Of a stretch of DNA of 64,000 nt, positions 1-10,734 are shown piece after piece. The translations under genes were made by a program, and so were the position numbers. The DNA comes from CAZGAQ01 sp964523405 (GTDB lineage Bacteria > Planctomycetota > Phycisphaerae > UBA1845 > Fen-1342), in contig CAZGAQ010000024.1 of NCBI GenBank assembly GCA_964523405.1, forward strand, positions 1 to 64,000. Direction: 5' to 3'. The notes under the pieces were generated by a model that made no database searches, was not told where the DNA came from, and worked only from the letters and a program-made list of their open reading frames with translations. The stretch's first letter is position 1; each line of letters begins with the position of its first letter.

Positions 1-177
1 CACGAACCTCGCACGGAGGACCTTGATCCCTCGATCCCTTGCTCCCTTGATCCCTCCCTTGATCACCTTCGGCCAGCGCGCCACGAACCTCGCACGGAGG
101 ACCTTGATCCCTCGATCCCTTGCTCCCTTGATCCCTTCCTTGATCACCTTCGGCCAGCAACCCACGAACCGCGCACG
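1..177. repeat. 81-bp tandem direct repeat, two copies plus a partial third
   Basis: Copies start at 1, 82 and 163 (each begins CACGAACC). The first two are nearly identical over 81 bp; the third stops after about 15 bp. Inside each unit the short phrase CTTGATCCCT/CGATCCCTTG recurs, so there is also an inner, shorter periodicity. The left edge is cut by the window, so more copies may lie upstream. The repeats sit just downstream of the minus-strand antiporter gene. A frame stays open through them, but its protein is low-complexity and I do not call it. Confidence 0.85.
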
Positions 178-204
178 CCCAGCCACCCCGCCCGCTCAAC
201 TGCC

Positions 205-1446
205 TCACCTCTGCAACGCTCCGCTCCCGGCCAGCAGCCGCTTGATGACCCCGATGAACACGCCCGTCAGCAGCAGGTTCACCGCCAGCGAAAGCATGGC
301 CACCACGACAATCGGCCCCCCAATGCCGTACGACAGCGACAACACCAACACACCCGCCCCCACTTCGCCTCGCGGCCACATCCCGATGGCCACGGCCAGA
401 CGCTCGCGGGGTGTCGCCTCGCGCCGATAGCACAACACGCAGAACATCTTGCCGAGATTCGCCAGGATCGTGAGCGCCACAACGTGCAGCGCGATCCACC
501 CCCAGGACTGCCCCGGCGTGAGGCTGCTCAGGGCCCCCGCGGCTGCGGCCGTCGCGGTGCCCGCGGCGGTGGCCGCGCCAAGCACGGGCGGCATCGACAG
601 CCCCACCAGAACCATGAACGCCGCAGACACGATCGTGGTCACGCGCTGCTCGTCCGGCGCCTCCGGCCCCTCCTGGTGACCTTCGCGGGCGTCGTCACGA
701 TGCGGATCGTGGCCCGCGGGGCGCGCCAGCATGCAGCCCAGCACGAAGGCCGGCAACAGCACTTCAATGTGAATCGGCACCGTGTCGTCCAGCAGCTTGC
801 TGAAGTGATAGATCGCCTCCGCTCCGCCGGCAATCAGCAGGGCGTAGCTCAAGACCCACGGCCAGCTCGTCGGCAGACGCAGCGTGTGCAGGTAACGCCA
901 CGCCAGCCCCAGCAGGATGGCCATCAGCACGACGATCACCGCCAGTTGCCAGCGTGCTCCGACCATCGCCATCTTCAACGGGATCATCAGCAGCACGGTG
1001 TCGAGATCGTCAAACACCGCGAGCACGCGCGCTTTGCGGAAGACCCACGTCGCGCTCAGTCCCGCCGCGGCCAGCATGCTGAACAGCACGCCTGCGGATG
1101 TCGGCGCGGCGAACCGCGACGCCAGCAGCGCCTCCTTCCACACCGCCCACTGGCTCCAGGCCTCCCCCGGCAGCATGACGAATACGAAATAGGCACAGCA
1201 GAACACCCAGGGGAAAGCCGCGGCCGTCGCAGCCACCACGTAATCCCACCCGTACTGGCGCACGTTCCGCTTGTCGATGTCAAACTCGTATCCCACGTGG
1301 GTCATGATGAACGCCAGGCCCACCATGGTGAGAAGACGGATCACCCCGCCCAGGCGGTGGTAGCCCGCGCCCGCCACCTCCGGCAGCACCTGGGAGCCGA
1401 TCAACCCCAGAACGAGCAGCAGCGAGAACAGCAGTACTTTGCGCAT
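205..1446 (-). CDS. Cation:proton antiporter, KefB/NhaP-like (CPA family)
   Basis: A 413-aa polytopic inner-membrane protein, expected to exchange Na+ or K+ for H+. About ten to twelve hydrophobic segments are visible. Around residue 145 the string FDDLDTVLLM carries the acidic pair typical of the CPA ion-binding helix. A charged His/Glu/Asp-rich cytoplasmic loop (around HDPHRDDAREG) splits the protein into two membrane halves. I chose the ATG at 1446 rather than an upstream in-frame ATG at 1497 because AGGAGG lies nine bases before it and it starts directly with a membrane helix. No C-terminal RCK/TrkA-N domain is present, unlike KefB. It follows the MBL hydrolase gene by 57 bases and probably shares its transcript. 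Ion specificity cannot be read from sequence. Confidence 0.8.
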   Translation of the reverse strand: MRKVLLFSLLLVLGLIGSQVLPEVAGAGYHRLGGVIRLLTMVGLAFIMTHVGYEFDIDKRNVRQYGWDYVVAATAAAFPWVFCCAYFVFVMLPGEAWSQWAVWKEALLASRFAAPTSAGVLFSMLAAAGLSATWVFRKARVLAVFDDLDTVLLMIPLKMAMVGARWQLAVIVVLMAILLGLAWRYLHTLRLPTSWPWVLSYALLIAGGAEAIYHFSKLLDDTVPIHIEVLLPAFVLGCMLARPAGHDPHRDDAREGHQEGPEAPDEQRVTTIVSAAFMVLVGLSMPPVLGAATAAGTATAAAAGALSSLTPGQSWGWIALHVVALTILANLGKMFCVLCYRREATPRERLAVAIGMWPRGEVGAGVLVLSLSYGIGGPIVVVAMLSLAVNLLLTGVFIGVIKRLLAGSGALQR

Positions 1447-1503
1447 GCGGTTCTTCCTCCTGGCCCCGTTGCCAGGTGCCACCGACTCCCGCATCACCGG
1501 GCG

Positions 1504-2412
1504 CTACTCGCTCGCGTCCCCTTCTCCCGGCACCGCGCGCCGGCCGCGACGCCGGTGCTCCATGAAGAAGCTGATCCGCTCGTCCAGCAGGTCGCCCAAT
1601 TCCCGTTTCAGCAGCGTGCGCGCCAGCGCCAGGGGCGTACGCCGCGACAGGTGGATCAGGACGATCTTCTCGTTGTGCAGTCGCGGCACGATCTCCCGCA
1701 GGTCCGACACGTACACGTGGTTCCCCGCCCGCGCCCGATCGCGATGCTCCGGCTCCACAAACGTGCATTCCAGCAGCAGCACCTTGCTGTGCGCGACGAA
1801 GTCGAGATCGAGGAAGTCGCCGGCGGCGGTATCCCCGCAATAGGTGACGAGCGGGATTTCCAGGCGGCGCGTGATGGCGACGCCCTGCTTCTTGAGCTCG
1901 ACGAGCTGCGGGCCGCTGAGGTCCTTGTACTCCTCAATCAGCTTCTGCCGCACCTCGATCGCCGTGAACCCCAGCGCCGCAATGGTCTGCCGATCACGCC
2001 GCCGACACGGATGGTTGACCTCGAACGGCCGCACGATCAGGTCACGCCGTAGCGGCACGTCCACTCCCGGCTGCACCGCGTGGAGGTTGGCCGGCGGCTC
2101 GTGTCCATCGATCTCCGCCCACAGCCGCAGCAGCCGCTGGATCGGATCGATGAGCGGCGCCGGGGCGTACAGGTGCCCGGGCGGGTTGTCGATGAACATC
2201 CGCTGCGAGAAGTAGTACGCGATCCCCGCCGCGTGATCCATGTGCCCGTGCGTGAGGAACACGTGATCGATGCCCAACAGCTCCCGCTGGGCGCGGCCGA
2301 CGTCGAACGCCAGGTTCAGCTCCGGCGCGATGATGTAGGTCTCCTCGCCGGCCAGAGAGGAGCCGACGAGATGGATGTCGCTGTGCACGAATTCCGCGAC
2401 CGGTGCTGCCAT
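1504..2412 (-). CDS. MBL-fold metallohydrolase, RNase Z-like
   Basis: A 302-aa cytoplasmic protein of the metallo-beta-lactamase fold. The zinc motif HGHMDHA (HxHxDH) sits near residue 55, after a strand ending in HVFLT, as in the RNase Z/ElaC branch. Further histidine and aspartate ligands are plausible around GDTAAGDFLD and near the C-terminal VLIHLS. RNase Z enzymes trim tRNA 3' ends, but this protein has a divergent middle region, so the substrate is unknown and another phosphodiesterase role is possible. No Shine-Dalgarno precedes the ATG; a TATAAC hexamer lies ten bases upstream, so the message may be nearly leaderless. It heads a two-gene unit with the antiporter. Confidence 0.8.
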   Translation of the reverse strand: MAAPVAEFVHSDIHLVGSSLAGEETYIIAPELNLAFDVGRAQRELLGIDHVFLTHGHMDHAAGIAYYFSQRMFIDNPPGHLYAPAPLIDPIQRLLRLWAEIDGHEPPANLHAVQPGVDVPLRRDLIVRPFEVNHPCRRRDRQTIAALGFTAIEVRQKLIEEYKDLSGPQLVELKKQGVAITRRLEIPLVTYCGDTAAGDFLDLDFVAHSKVLLLECTFVEPEHRDRARAGNHVYVSDLREIVPRLHNEKIVLIHLSRRTPLALARTLLKRELGDLLDERISFFMEHRRRGRRAVPGEGDASE

Positions 2413-2422
2413 GGGGAGGCGA

Positions 2423-2428
2423 GTTATA
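2423..2428 (-). promoter_or_regulatory. Candidate -10 box for the MBL hydrolase gene
   Basis: Minus-strand TATAAC (5/6 to consensus) ends ten bases before the ATG at 2412. No clear -35 box is seen at 16-18 bp. The implied start of transcription is only a few bases before the ATG, and no ribosome-binding site is present. Confidence 0.4.
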
Positions 2429-2471
2429 CCGAATGGGGGCGGGGCTTGTCCCGCTGCAGCGCCGATTTTAT

Positions 2472-2500
2472 TTGACCCCCTTGCTATTGTGGTTTAGACT
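2472..2500 (+). promoter_or_regulatory. Sigma-70-type promoter for nrdR
   Basis: TTGACC, a 17-base spacer, then TAGACT. It lies 131 bases before the nrdR ATG in the gap shared with the divergent MBL gene. I found no NrdR-box-like palindrome next to it, so autoregulation is not supported by what I see. Confidence 0.55.
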
Positions 2501-2631
2501 GGGTAGAGTAACAACTTGTGGTATCCGGATCGCCTTCGCCGGCGGATGCGGGCCACGCACGAGGCGCGGTCACGTGGGGTTGGATGCGCGGGGGCGGCCG
2601 CACGTGGCGCTAGCGAGCGGAACCAAGCTCG

Positions 2632-3153
2632 ATGCGGTGTCCGTTCTGCAAGGAAGACGATGACAAGGTCATCGACTCGCGCGCGACCGACGGTGGCCGG
2701 TGCATTCGTCGGCGGCGGCGTTGCTTGTCGTGTGGGCGGCGGTTCACCACGTACGAGCGGGCCGAAGACGCGATCAAGCTGACGGTGATCAAGCGTGATG
2801 GTTCACGGGTACCGTACGACCGCAGCAAGATGCTCGAAGGAATTCGACAGGCGGCGTACAAGCGCTTGATCAGCGCGGAGCGGCTTGAGCAAGTCGTGGA
2901 CGAGGTGGAAGAGTACCTCGTATCGAACTACGAGAAGGAGGTTTCCAGCCAGACGATTGGCGAACGCATCGCGACGGTGCTGCGGCGAGTGGACAAGGTT
3001 GCATACGTGCGCTTCGCGAGCGTGTATCGCCAGTTCGAAGATGTGGGTGACTTTATCGAAGAGGCCCAGGACGTCATCGAGCGCGCGGCCGACGACGTGC
3101 CGGGGCAACGGAACCTCTTTGAAGGACCTCCCGCCAGTGAAACGCACGAATAA
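2632..3153 (+). CDS. nrdR: Transcriptional repressor NrdR
   Basis: A 173-aa protein, slightly longer than the usual 150-160. An N-terminal zinc ribbon holds Cys3, Cys6, Cys31 and Cys34 (CPFC and CLSC), followed by the conserved RRFTTYER string. An ATP-cone domain follows (about residues 48-140; KRDGSRVPYDRSKM). NrdR senses ATP/dATP and represses ribonucleotide reductase genes by binding paired NrdR boxes. No reductase gene lies in the window, so its targets are elsewhere. The last 17 bases overlap the start of the next gene, a second ATP-cone protein, which suggests coupled translation. Confidence 0.96.
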   Translation: MRCPFCKEDDDKVIDSRATDGGRCIRRRRRCLSCGRRFTTYERAEDAIKLTVIKRDGSRVPYDRSKMLEGIRQAAYKRLISAERLEQVVDEVEEYLVSNYEKEVSSQTIGERIATVLRRVDKVAYVRFASVYRQFEDVGDFIEEAQDVIERAADDVPGQRNLFEGPPASETHE

Positions 3154-3742
3154 GGACGTCGTGGTTACGAAGCAGGACGGGACGGTCGAGCGATTTGCGC
3201 TGCCCAAGCTCGCGAACTGTCTGGCACGCGTGCTGCGGGGACGGGCGTACGATCCGCGGCTGGCGGGGCCCTTGGCGCGGGCCGTCGCCATGCACTTAAG
3301 GGAATGGCCGCGCGAACAGCCGCCCACGACCGAGTACATCTATCAGTGCGTGACTGCGGTGCTGCAGCAGACCGGGTTGACAGACGTCGCGGACGATCTC
3401 GGTCATCACCGGCGATTGCGGGCGGCGCGCCGGCGGCGAACGCGCGTATTGCGCAGCGGGGCGCCGGCCGGTACGACGGGCGAGCCGTGGCGCAAGGTCG
3501 CCCTGGTGGCGACGCTGGAGAATCGTTACGGCTTGACGCACGCGGTGGCCCGCTTCCTGGCGGGTCAGATTGAGTTGCAGGTATTCGCGCTGAATTACCG
3601 CCTGATGACGCGACCGTTTCTGGCGGAACTGGTGCGCAGTGAAGTGCTGGCCTGGGGTTTGGCGGACGAGCAGATGCTGCGAGTCGACAAGGCCTGCGAG
3701 CATCCGGTCGGTGGTCCGGGTCAGCCCGTAGAGGAGGACTAA
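3137..3742 (+). CDS. ATP-cone domain protein of unknown function
   Basis: A 201-aa cytoplasmic protein. Residues 8-95 match an ATP cone: VTKQDGTVERFALPKL, then an alternating helical region and PTTEYIYQCV. The C-terminal half is basic, then ends in a helical segment with VARFLAGQIE and EVLAWGL, which I do not recognise as a catalytic domain. I chose the GTG at 3137 because GAAGGA lies ten bases upstream and homology to ATP cones begins right after it; the open frame continues further upstream but there it overlaps nrdR. The 17-base overlap with nrdR argues for one operon and a shared role in nucleotide sensing. Not a ribonucleotide reductase: the catalytic domain is absent. Confidence 0.8.
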   Translation: MKRTNKDVVVTKQDGTVERFALPKLANCLARVLRGRAYDPRLAGPLARAVAMHLREWPREQPPTTEYIYQCVTAVLQQTGLTDVADDLGHHRRLRAARRRRTRVLRSGAPAGTTGEPWRKVALVATLENRYGLTHAVARFLAGQIELQVFALNYRLMTRPFLAELVRSEVLAWGLADEQMLRVDKACEHPVGGPGQPVEED

Positions 3743-4146
3743 AACCGCATCCAGGCGGTCGGCAGGAATGATACGGCCCGCCACGGCCAGAACAGCTTGT
3801 CCGATGCCTTGATGCAGCCATGATGGCCCGGGACTCGTAACGTCCCAATGGATGGTTGTCTTGCGTGGTCGCCGACCGGCGGCGGCGCGAAACCGTTACG
3901 GGTCCCTCTGAACCTCCGTTCCCCTGATGAAGGGCCAGTCGAGTCCCGCCCACGCCCACGCTCGACTGGCCCGCCCCTTTTGGTCGTCGCCCGCGGCGCG
4001 CGGGTTCGTTTCACGACCGCAACTCCCGTCCGTGGCACGTCTTGGCGCGCCCTATCTGTCCCCTGACGAATCGCCTAGAATGCACCTCCCCGTCGGTCTC
4101 ACGCCGCCGGGCGGGAACGTGTACCGTCAGTAAGGAGAGTCTGAGC
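3743..4146. other. 404-bp intergenic region before gcvH
   Basis: No convincing gene. It holds a perfect 12-bp inverted repeat (3932-3943 with 3961-3972) and a TAGAAT hexamer at 4076-4081 that could be the -10 box of gcvH, with no clear -35. A Shine-Dalgarno AAGGAG sits at 4132-4137. Confidence 0.6.
3932..3980 (+). terminator. Hairpin terminator after the nrdR/ATP-cone operon
   Basis: GGGCCAGTCGAG at 3932-3943 pairs perfectly with CTCGACTGGCCC at 3961-3972 across a 17-base loop, followed by GCCCCTTTT. The T-run is short, and the hairpin is 190 bases after the stop codon, so termination may be partial. Confidence 0.55.
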
Positions 4147-4530
4147 ATGCCGGTCCCCAGCGATCGCAAGTACTCGCAGACGCACGAGTGGTTCAAGGTC
4201 GAGGGCAACGTGGTCACCGTCGGCATCACGCAGTTCGCGGCCGATGAGTTGACCGACATCACGTTCGTCGACCTGCCGAAGGTTGGTGCCAAGGTCGAGG
4301 GCGGAAGCCACTTTGGCGAGGTTGAGTCCGTCAAGGCAACAAGCGAGTTGTACTGCGCGGTGTCGGGGACCGTGAAGGCGGTCAACCCGCGTCTGGCCGA
4401 TGAGCCGGGCCTGCTGAACACCGACCCGTTCCACGCCGGATGGTTGCTGCAACTGCAATGCGCTGACGCGCGCCCGCTGGACAAGCTGCTCGATGCGGCC
4501 GCCTACGAGAAGATGATCACTGCGCACTGA
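4147..4530 (+). CDS. gcvH: Glycine cleavage system H protein
   Basis: A 127-aa lipoyl carrier protein, full length for the family. The lipoylated lysine is Lys63 in the conserved string GEVESVKATSELY. It shuttles the aminomethyl group between the P, T and L proteins of glycine cleavage. The ATG at 4147 has AAGGAG nine bases upstream; an in-frame upstream ATG at 4042 would add a non-homologous stretch and has no ribosome site. gcvP follows 164 bases downstream. No gcvT is between or near them. Confidence 0.96.
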   Translation: MPVPSDRKYSQTHEWFKVEGNVVTVGITQFAADELTDITFVDLPKVGAKVEGGSHFGEVESVKATSELYCAVSGTVKAVNPRLADEPGLLNTDPFHAGWLLQLQCADARPLDKLLDAAAYEKMITAH

Positions 4531-4694
4531 ATGGAGCGCCACGCCCGGCGTGGAGTCCGCCACAAGGTGACGGCGTAACTGGCCCCCGGGGCGAGCTTGG
4601 GCCCCAGCGCGATGCGCGACTACCGGTTACGGCCGCACCTTGCTGCTTTGTAGCTCGGCGACCGGGTGCGGATATGAAGGAGCCTGCGAAGCCC

Positions 4695-7616
<2,922 letters not shown>

Positions 7617-7686
7617 CGTCAGCACGAACGCAGATCCCCGCGTACGCCGGCAGCGCGAGCGGCGCCGGCGCGCTTTAGGTGACAAG

Positions 7687-10605
7687 ATGAGCGACGTGCA
7701 ACCCAGCGCGGCCTTCTTTCGGGAGTTAGCCGGCGCCGTGGTCGGGGACGTGCGGACGGATCGCCTGGCCCGCACCCTGTACGCCACCGACGCGAGCATC
7801 TACGAGATTGTGCCGGACGGCGTCGTGCTGCCGCGCTGCACAGCCGACATCGTGTCGACCGTGCGGCTGTGCGCGCAGTACGGCGTGCCGGTCACGGCCC
7901 GCGGCGCCGGCACCGGACTCACCGGCGGCTGCGTGAACCGTGGCGTGCAGCTCGATCTGTCGCGCTATCTCAATCGCATTCTGCACATCGACGCGCGGGC
8001 AGGTACGGCGCACGTCGAGCCGGGCGTGGTGCTGGACGAGTTGAACGCGGCGATCAAACCACACGGACTGCAGTTCGCGCCAGACGTAGCAACAAGCAGC
8101 CGCGCCACGATTGGGGGCATGATCGCCAACAACTCGTGCGGGGCACACTCGCTCATCTACGGACGGACCGTCGACCACATCGTCGCGCTGGACGTCGTGC
8201 TCAGCGACGGCTCGCGGCACACGTATGGCGCGCCCCGCGGACTCACCGGCGGGGCGCAGGAGGACGTGCCGCAGGCGTCGGGCAACGCGCTGGCGGCGCG
8301 CGGCGACGCCCTGCTGTCGCAACTGCGCAGCGAACTGGCGGACGAGATTGCGGCGCGCTACCCGAAGGTGTTGCGCTCCAACGGCGGGTATGCCCTGGAT
8401 CGACTGCGCGTGGACGGCGGACGGCTGACGACGGAGCGGCTGCTGTCGGGCAGCGAAGGCACGCTGGGGATTATCACGAGCGCGGTGGTCAAGTTGATCG
8501 CGCTGCCGCGGCACAACGGGCTGGTGGTCGTGCACTTCGCCGCGCTGCAGGAGGCCCTGAACTCCGTGCCGAAGATGCTGAAGCACCAGCCGGCGGCGGT
8601 GGAGCTGATCGACAAATTCATCACGGACGCAAGCAAGGGCAATCCGACGTTCGCGCACAAGCGTGGCTTCCTGCAGGGTGATCCGGCGGCCATCCTCATC
8701 GTCGAGTTCTACGAGGAGGACGCGGGGCGGCTGCAGGAGCGGATGGCGGGGTTGGCGGCGGATTTGCGCGGACAGGGCTGCGGCTACGCCTGGCCCCTGC
8801 TGACTGACGCGACGCAGCAGCAATACGTGTGGGACGTGCGCAAGGCGGGGACGGGGTTGCTCATGTCCCGGCCCGGCGAACGGCAACCGTATGACTTCGT
8901 CGACGACACGGCGGTGGACCCGGCCGTGCTTGGGCCGTACATGGAGAAGTTCCGGCAGATCATGGTGGAGGAGGGCTGCGAGCAGGCGGGGTACTACGCC
9001 CACGCGAGCGTGGGGTGTCTGCACGTGCGGCCGGTGCTGAACTTGAGGCGGCGCGACGACATTGAGCGGATGCACCGGATCGCGGACCGAGTGAGCAGTC
9101 TGGCGCTGGAGTACGGCGGGACCATGACGGGCGAGCACGGCGATGGTTTGGTGCGCTCGTGCTGGCTGGAGAAGATGTACGGGCCGCGGCTGACGGCGGC
9201 GTTCCGGCAGATCAAGGAGGCGTTCGACCCCCAGAACATTCTGAATCCGGGGAAGATCGTCAATGCGCCAGCGATGACGGTGAATCTGCGGTATGGCGAA
9301 GGCTACCGCGCGCAGCAGCCGCTGACGTTGCTGGACTTCAGCGCCCATGGCGGCATGGCGGGGCTGGCAGAGATGTGCAGCGGGCTGGGGCAGTGCCGGC
9401 AGAAGCTGATCGGCACGCTGTGTCCGTCGTACATGGCGACGGGCGACGAGAGGCACACGACGCGGGCGCGGGCGAACGCGCTGCGGGTCGCGCTGTCGAA
9501 CCGCGGCCTGCTGGAGGGGCTGAGCGATCCGGCGCTGGAAGAGGTCATGGACCTGTGTCTGGCGTGCAAGGCGTGCAAGACGGAATGTCCGACCGGCACG
9601 GACATGGCCAAGCTCAAGGCGGAGTGGCTGCACCACCGCAATGAACGAGTGGGCGTGCCGCGCCGCAGCCGGCTGATCGCCAGTTCGATCGACATGGCCA
9701 AGTGGGGCTGCCATTTCGCGCCGCTGTCGAACTGGGTCATGCAGGCGAAAGTCACGCGGGTCATCATGGAGCACCTGTTCGGGCTCGATCGCCGCGTGCC
9801 GCCGCCGGAGTTCGCGCGGACGACGTTCCGCGACTGGTTCGCGAGCAAGGCGCGTGTGCGGCACGCGGAGGCCGGCGCGACCGTGCCGGCGCGACAGGTC
9901 ATCTATTACGTCGACACGTGGACGAACTTCTACCAGCCGCAGGTGGGTGAGGCGGCCGTCAAGGTGCTGACCGCGCTGGGCTACGAGGTGCTGGTGCTGC
10001 CACATCCGTGCTGCGGGCGGCCGCTGATCAGCAAGGGCCTGCTGACCGAGGCGCGGCGGCTGGCGGAGGCGAACGCGGAGGTGCTCGGGCCATGGGCGGA
10101 GCGGGACGTGCCGATCGTGGGCACGGAGCCGAGCTGCATCTCGGCGCTGAACGACGAATTGCCGCAACTCGTGCGGACGGGGACCGCGAAACGGGTTGCG
10201 GCAACGGCGGTGACGATCGAGCACTTTGTGGCGGAGGCACTGCGGCAGAATCCGGGTGCGTTGCGATTCCGGGCGGACGCGCCGAAGCTGTTGTACCACG
10301 GGCACTGTCACGTGAAGGCCCTGGGGAGCACGGCGGACGCGATCCAGGTGCTGTCGGCGTGCACGGCGGGTCAGGCGAGCGAGATCAACAGCGGGTGCTG
10401 CGGGATGGCGGGCTCCTTCGGGCACGAGGTCGAGCACTACGACGTGGCGAAGGCAGTGGGCGAGCAGCGGCTGTTTCCGGCGGTGCGGGCGCGCGGGGAC
10501 GCGCAGATCGCGATCAGCGGGTTCAGTTGCCGGCATCACATCGGACATCACACGGGCGTGCACCCGAAGCACGTAGTGGAGTATCTCGCGGACGCGCTGG
10601 CGTAG
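7687..10605 (+). CDS. FAD-linked oxidase fused to Fe-S/CCG domains (glycolate or D-lactate dehydrogenase type)
   Basis: A 972-aa protein joining GlcD-like and GlcF-like parts in one chain. The N-terminal FAD-binding PCMH domain (about residues 45-225) has the loop GAGTGLTGGCVN. A GlcD-type C-terminal cap follows, ending near GEHGDGLVRS. Then comes an Fe-S domain with CSGLGQCRQ...GTLCPSY and CLACKACKTECP. Two cysteine-rich CCG motifs end the protein (HPCCGRPL and NSGCCGMAGSFG). Such fusions oxidise 2-hydroxy acids and pass electrons to quinone or cytochromes. AGGTGA lies four bases before the ATG. It lies 70 bases after gcvP, so glycolate is a sensible guess for substrate, but D-lactate or D-2-hydroxyglutarate are equally compatible. 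Confidence 0.88.
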   Translation: MSDVQPSAAFFRELAGAVVGDVRTDRLARTLYATDASIYEIVPDGVVLPRCTADIVSTVRLCAQYGVPVTARGAGTGLTGGCVNRGVQLDLSRYLNRILHIDARAGTAHVEPGVVLDELNAAIKPHGLQFAPDVATSSRATIGGMIANNSCGAHSLIYGRTVDHIVALDVVLSDGSRHTYGAPRGLTGGAQEDVPQASGNALAARGDALLSQLRSELADEIAARYPKVLRSNGGYALDRLRVDGGRLTTERLLSGSEGTLGIITSAVVKLIALPRHNGLVVVHFAALQEALNSVPKMLKHQPAAVELIDKFITDASKGNPTFAHKRGFLQGDPAAILIVEFYEEDAGRLQERMAGLAADLRGQGCGYAWPLLTDATQQQYVWDVRKAGTGLLMSRPGERQPYDFVDDTAVDPAVLGPYMEKFRQIMVEEGCEQAGYYAHASVGCLHVRPVLNLRRRDDIERMHRIADRVSSLALEYGGTMTGEHGDGLVRSCWLEKMYGPRLTAAFRQIKEAFDPQNILNPGKIVNAPAMTVNLRYGEGYRAQQPLTLLDFSAHGGMAGLAEMCSGLGQCRQKLIGTLCPSYMATGDERHTTRARANALRVALSNRGLLEGLSDPALEEVMDLCLACKACKTECPTGTDMAKLKAEWLHHRNERVGVPRRSRLIASSIDMAKWGCHFAPLSNWVMQAKVTRVIMEHLFGLDRRVPPPEFARTTFRDWFASKARVRHAEAGATVPARQVIYYVDTWTNFYQPQVGEAAVKVLTALGYEVLVLPHPCCGRPLISKGLLTEARRLAEANAEVLGPWAERDVPIVGTEPSCISALNDELPQLVRTGTAKRVAATAVTIEHFVAEALRQNPGALRFRADAPKLLYHGHCHVKALGSTADAIQVLSACTAGQASEINSGCCGMAGSFGHEVEHYDVAKAVGEQRLFPAVRARGDAQIAISGFSCRHHIGHHTGVHPKHVVEYLADALA

Positions 10606-10654
10606 GCCGGGAACGTCCGGCGCCGATTGGGAGCGGTGGCAGGCAGCGGATGCG

Positions 10655-10698
10655 GAGGCTCTCCGCCTTCAACGTCGGCCGCGGGGGGCCGACGCTAC
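10655..10698. repeat. REP-like palindromic repeat, copy 1
   Basis: The core at 10671-10698 reads AACGTCGGCC, then GCGGGG, then GGCCGACGCTAC: an inverted repeat GTCGGCC/GGCCGAC. It matches the core at 43951-43978 at 27 of 28 positions, and similarity extends about 16 bp to the left. It lies between the convergent ends of the oxidase gene and ftsK. Confidence 0.75.
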
Positions 10699-10734
10699 AT
10701 CGGGCGGGGCTACCCCCCTACGGATGGTCAGGCT

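Noticed and set aside
23..430. 135-codon frame through the tandem repeat
   Set aside because: Repeats and Pro/Thr/Arg bias; it runs into the antiporter gene on the other strand.
484..2052. 522-codon plus-strand frame over the antiporter and MBL genes
   Set aside because: Gln/His/Arg-rich antisense product; both minus-strand genes have clear domains.
7726..10572. 948-codon open frame on the minus strand opposite the FAD oxidase
   Set aside because: Its protein is dominated by Arg, His, Val and Pro with no domain, while the plus strand encodes a complete enzyme. In this GC-rich DNA antisense frames stay open by codon bias.
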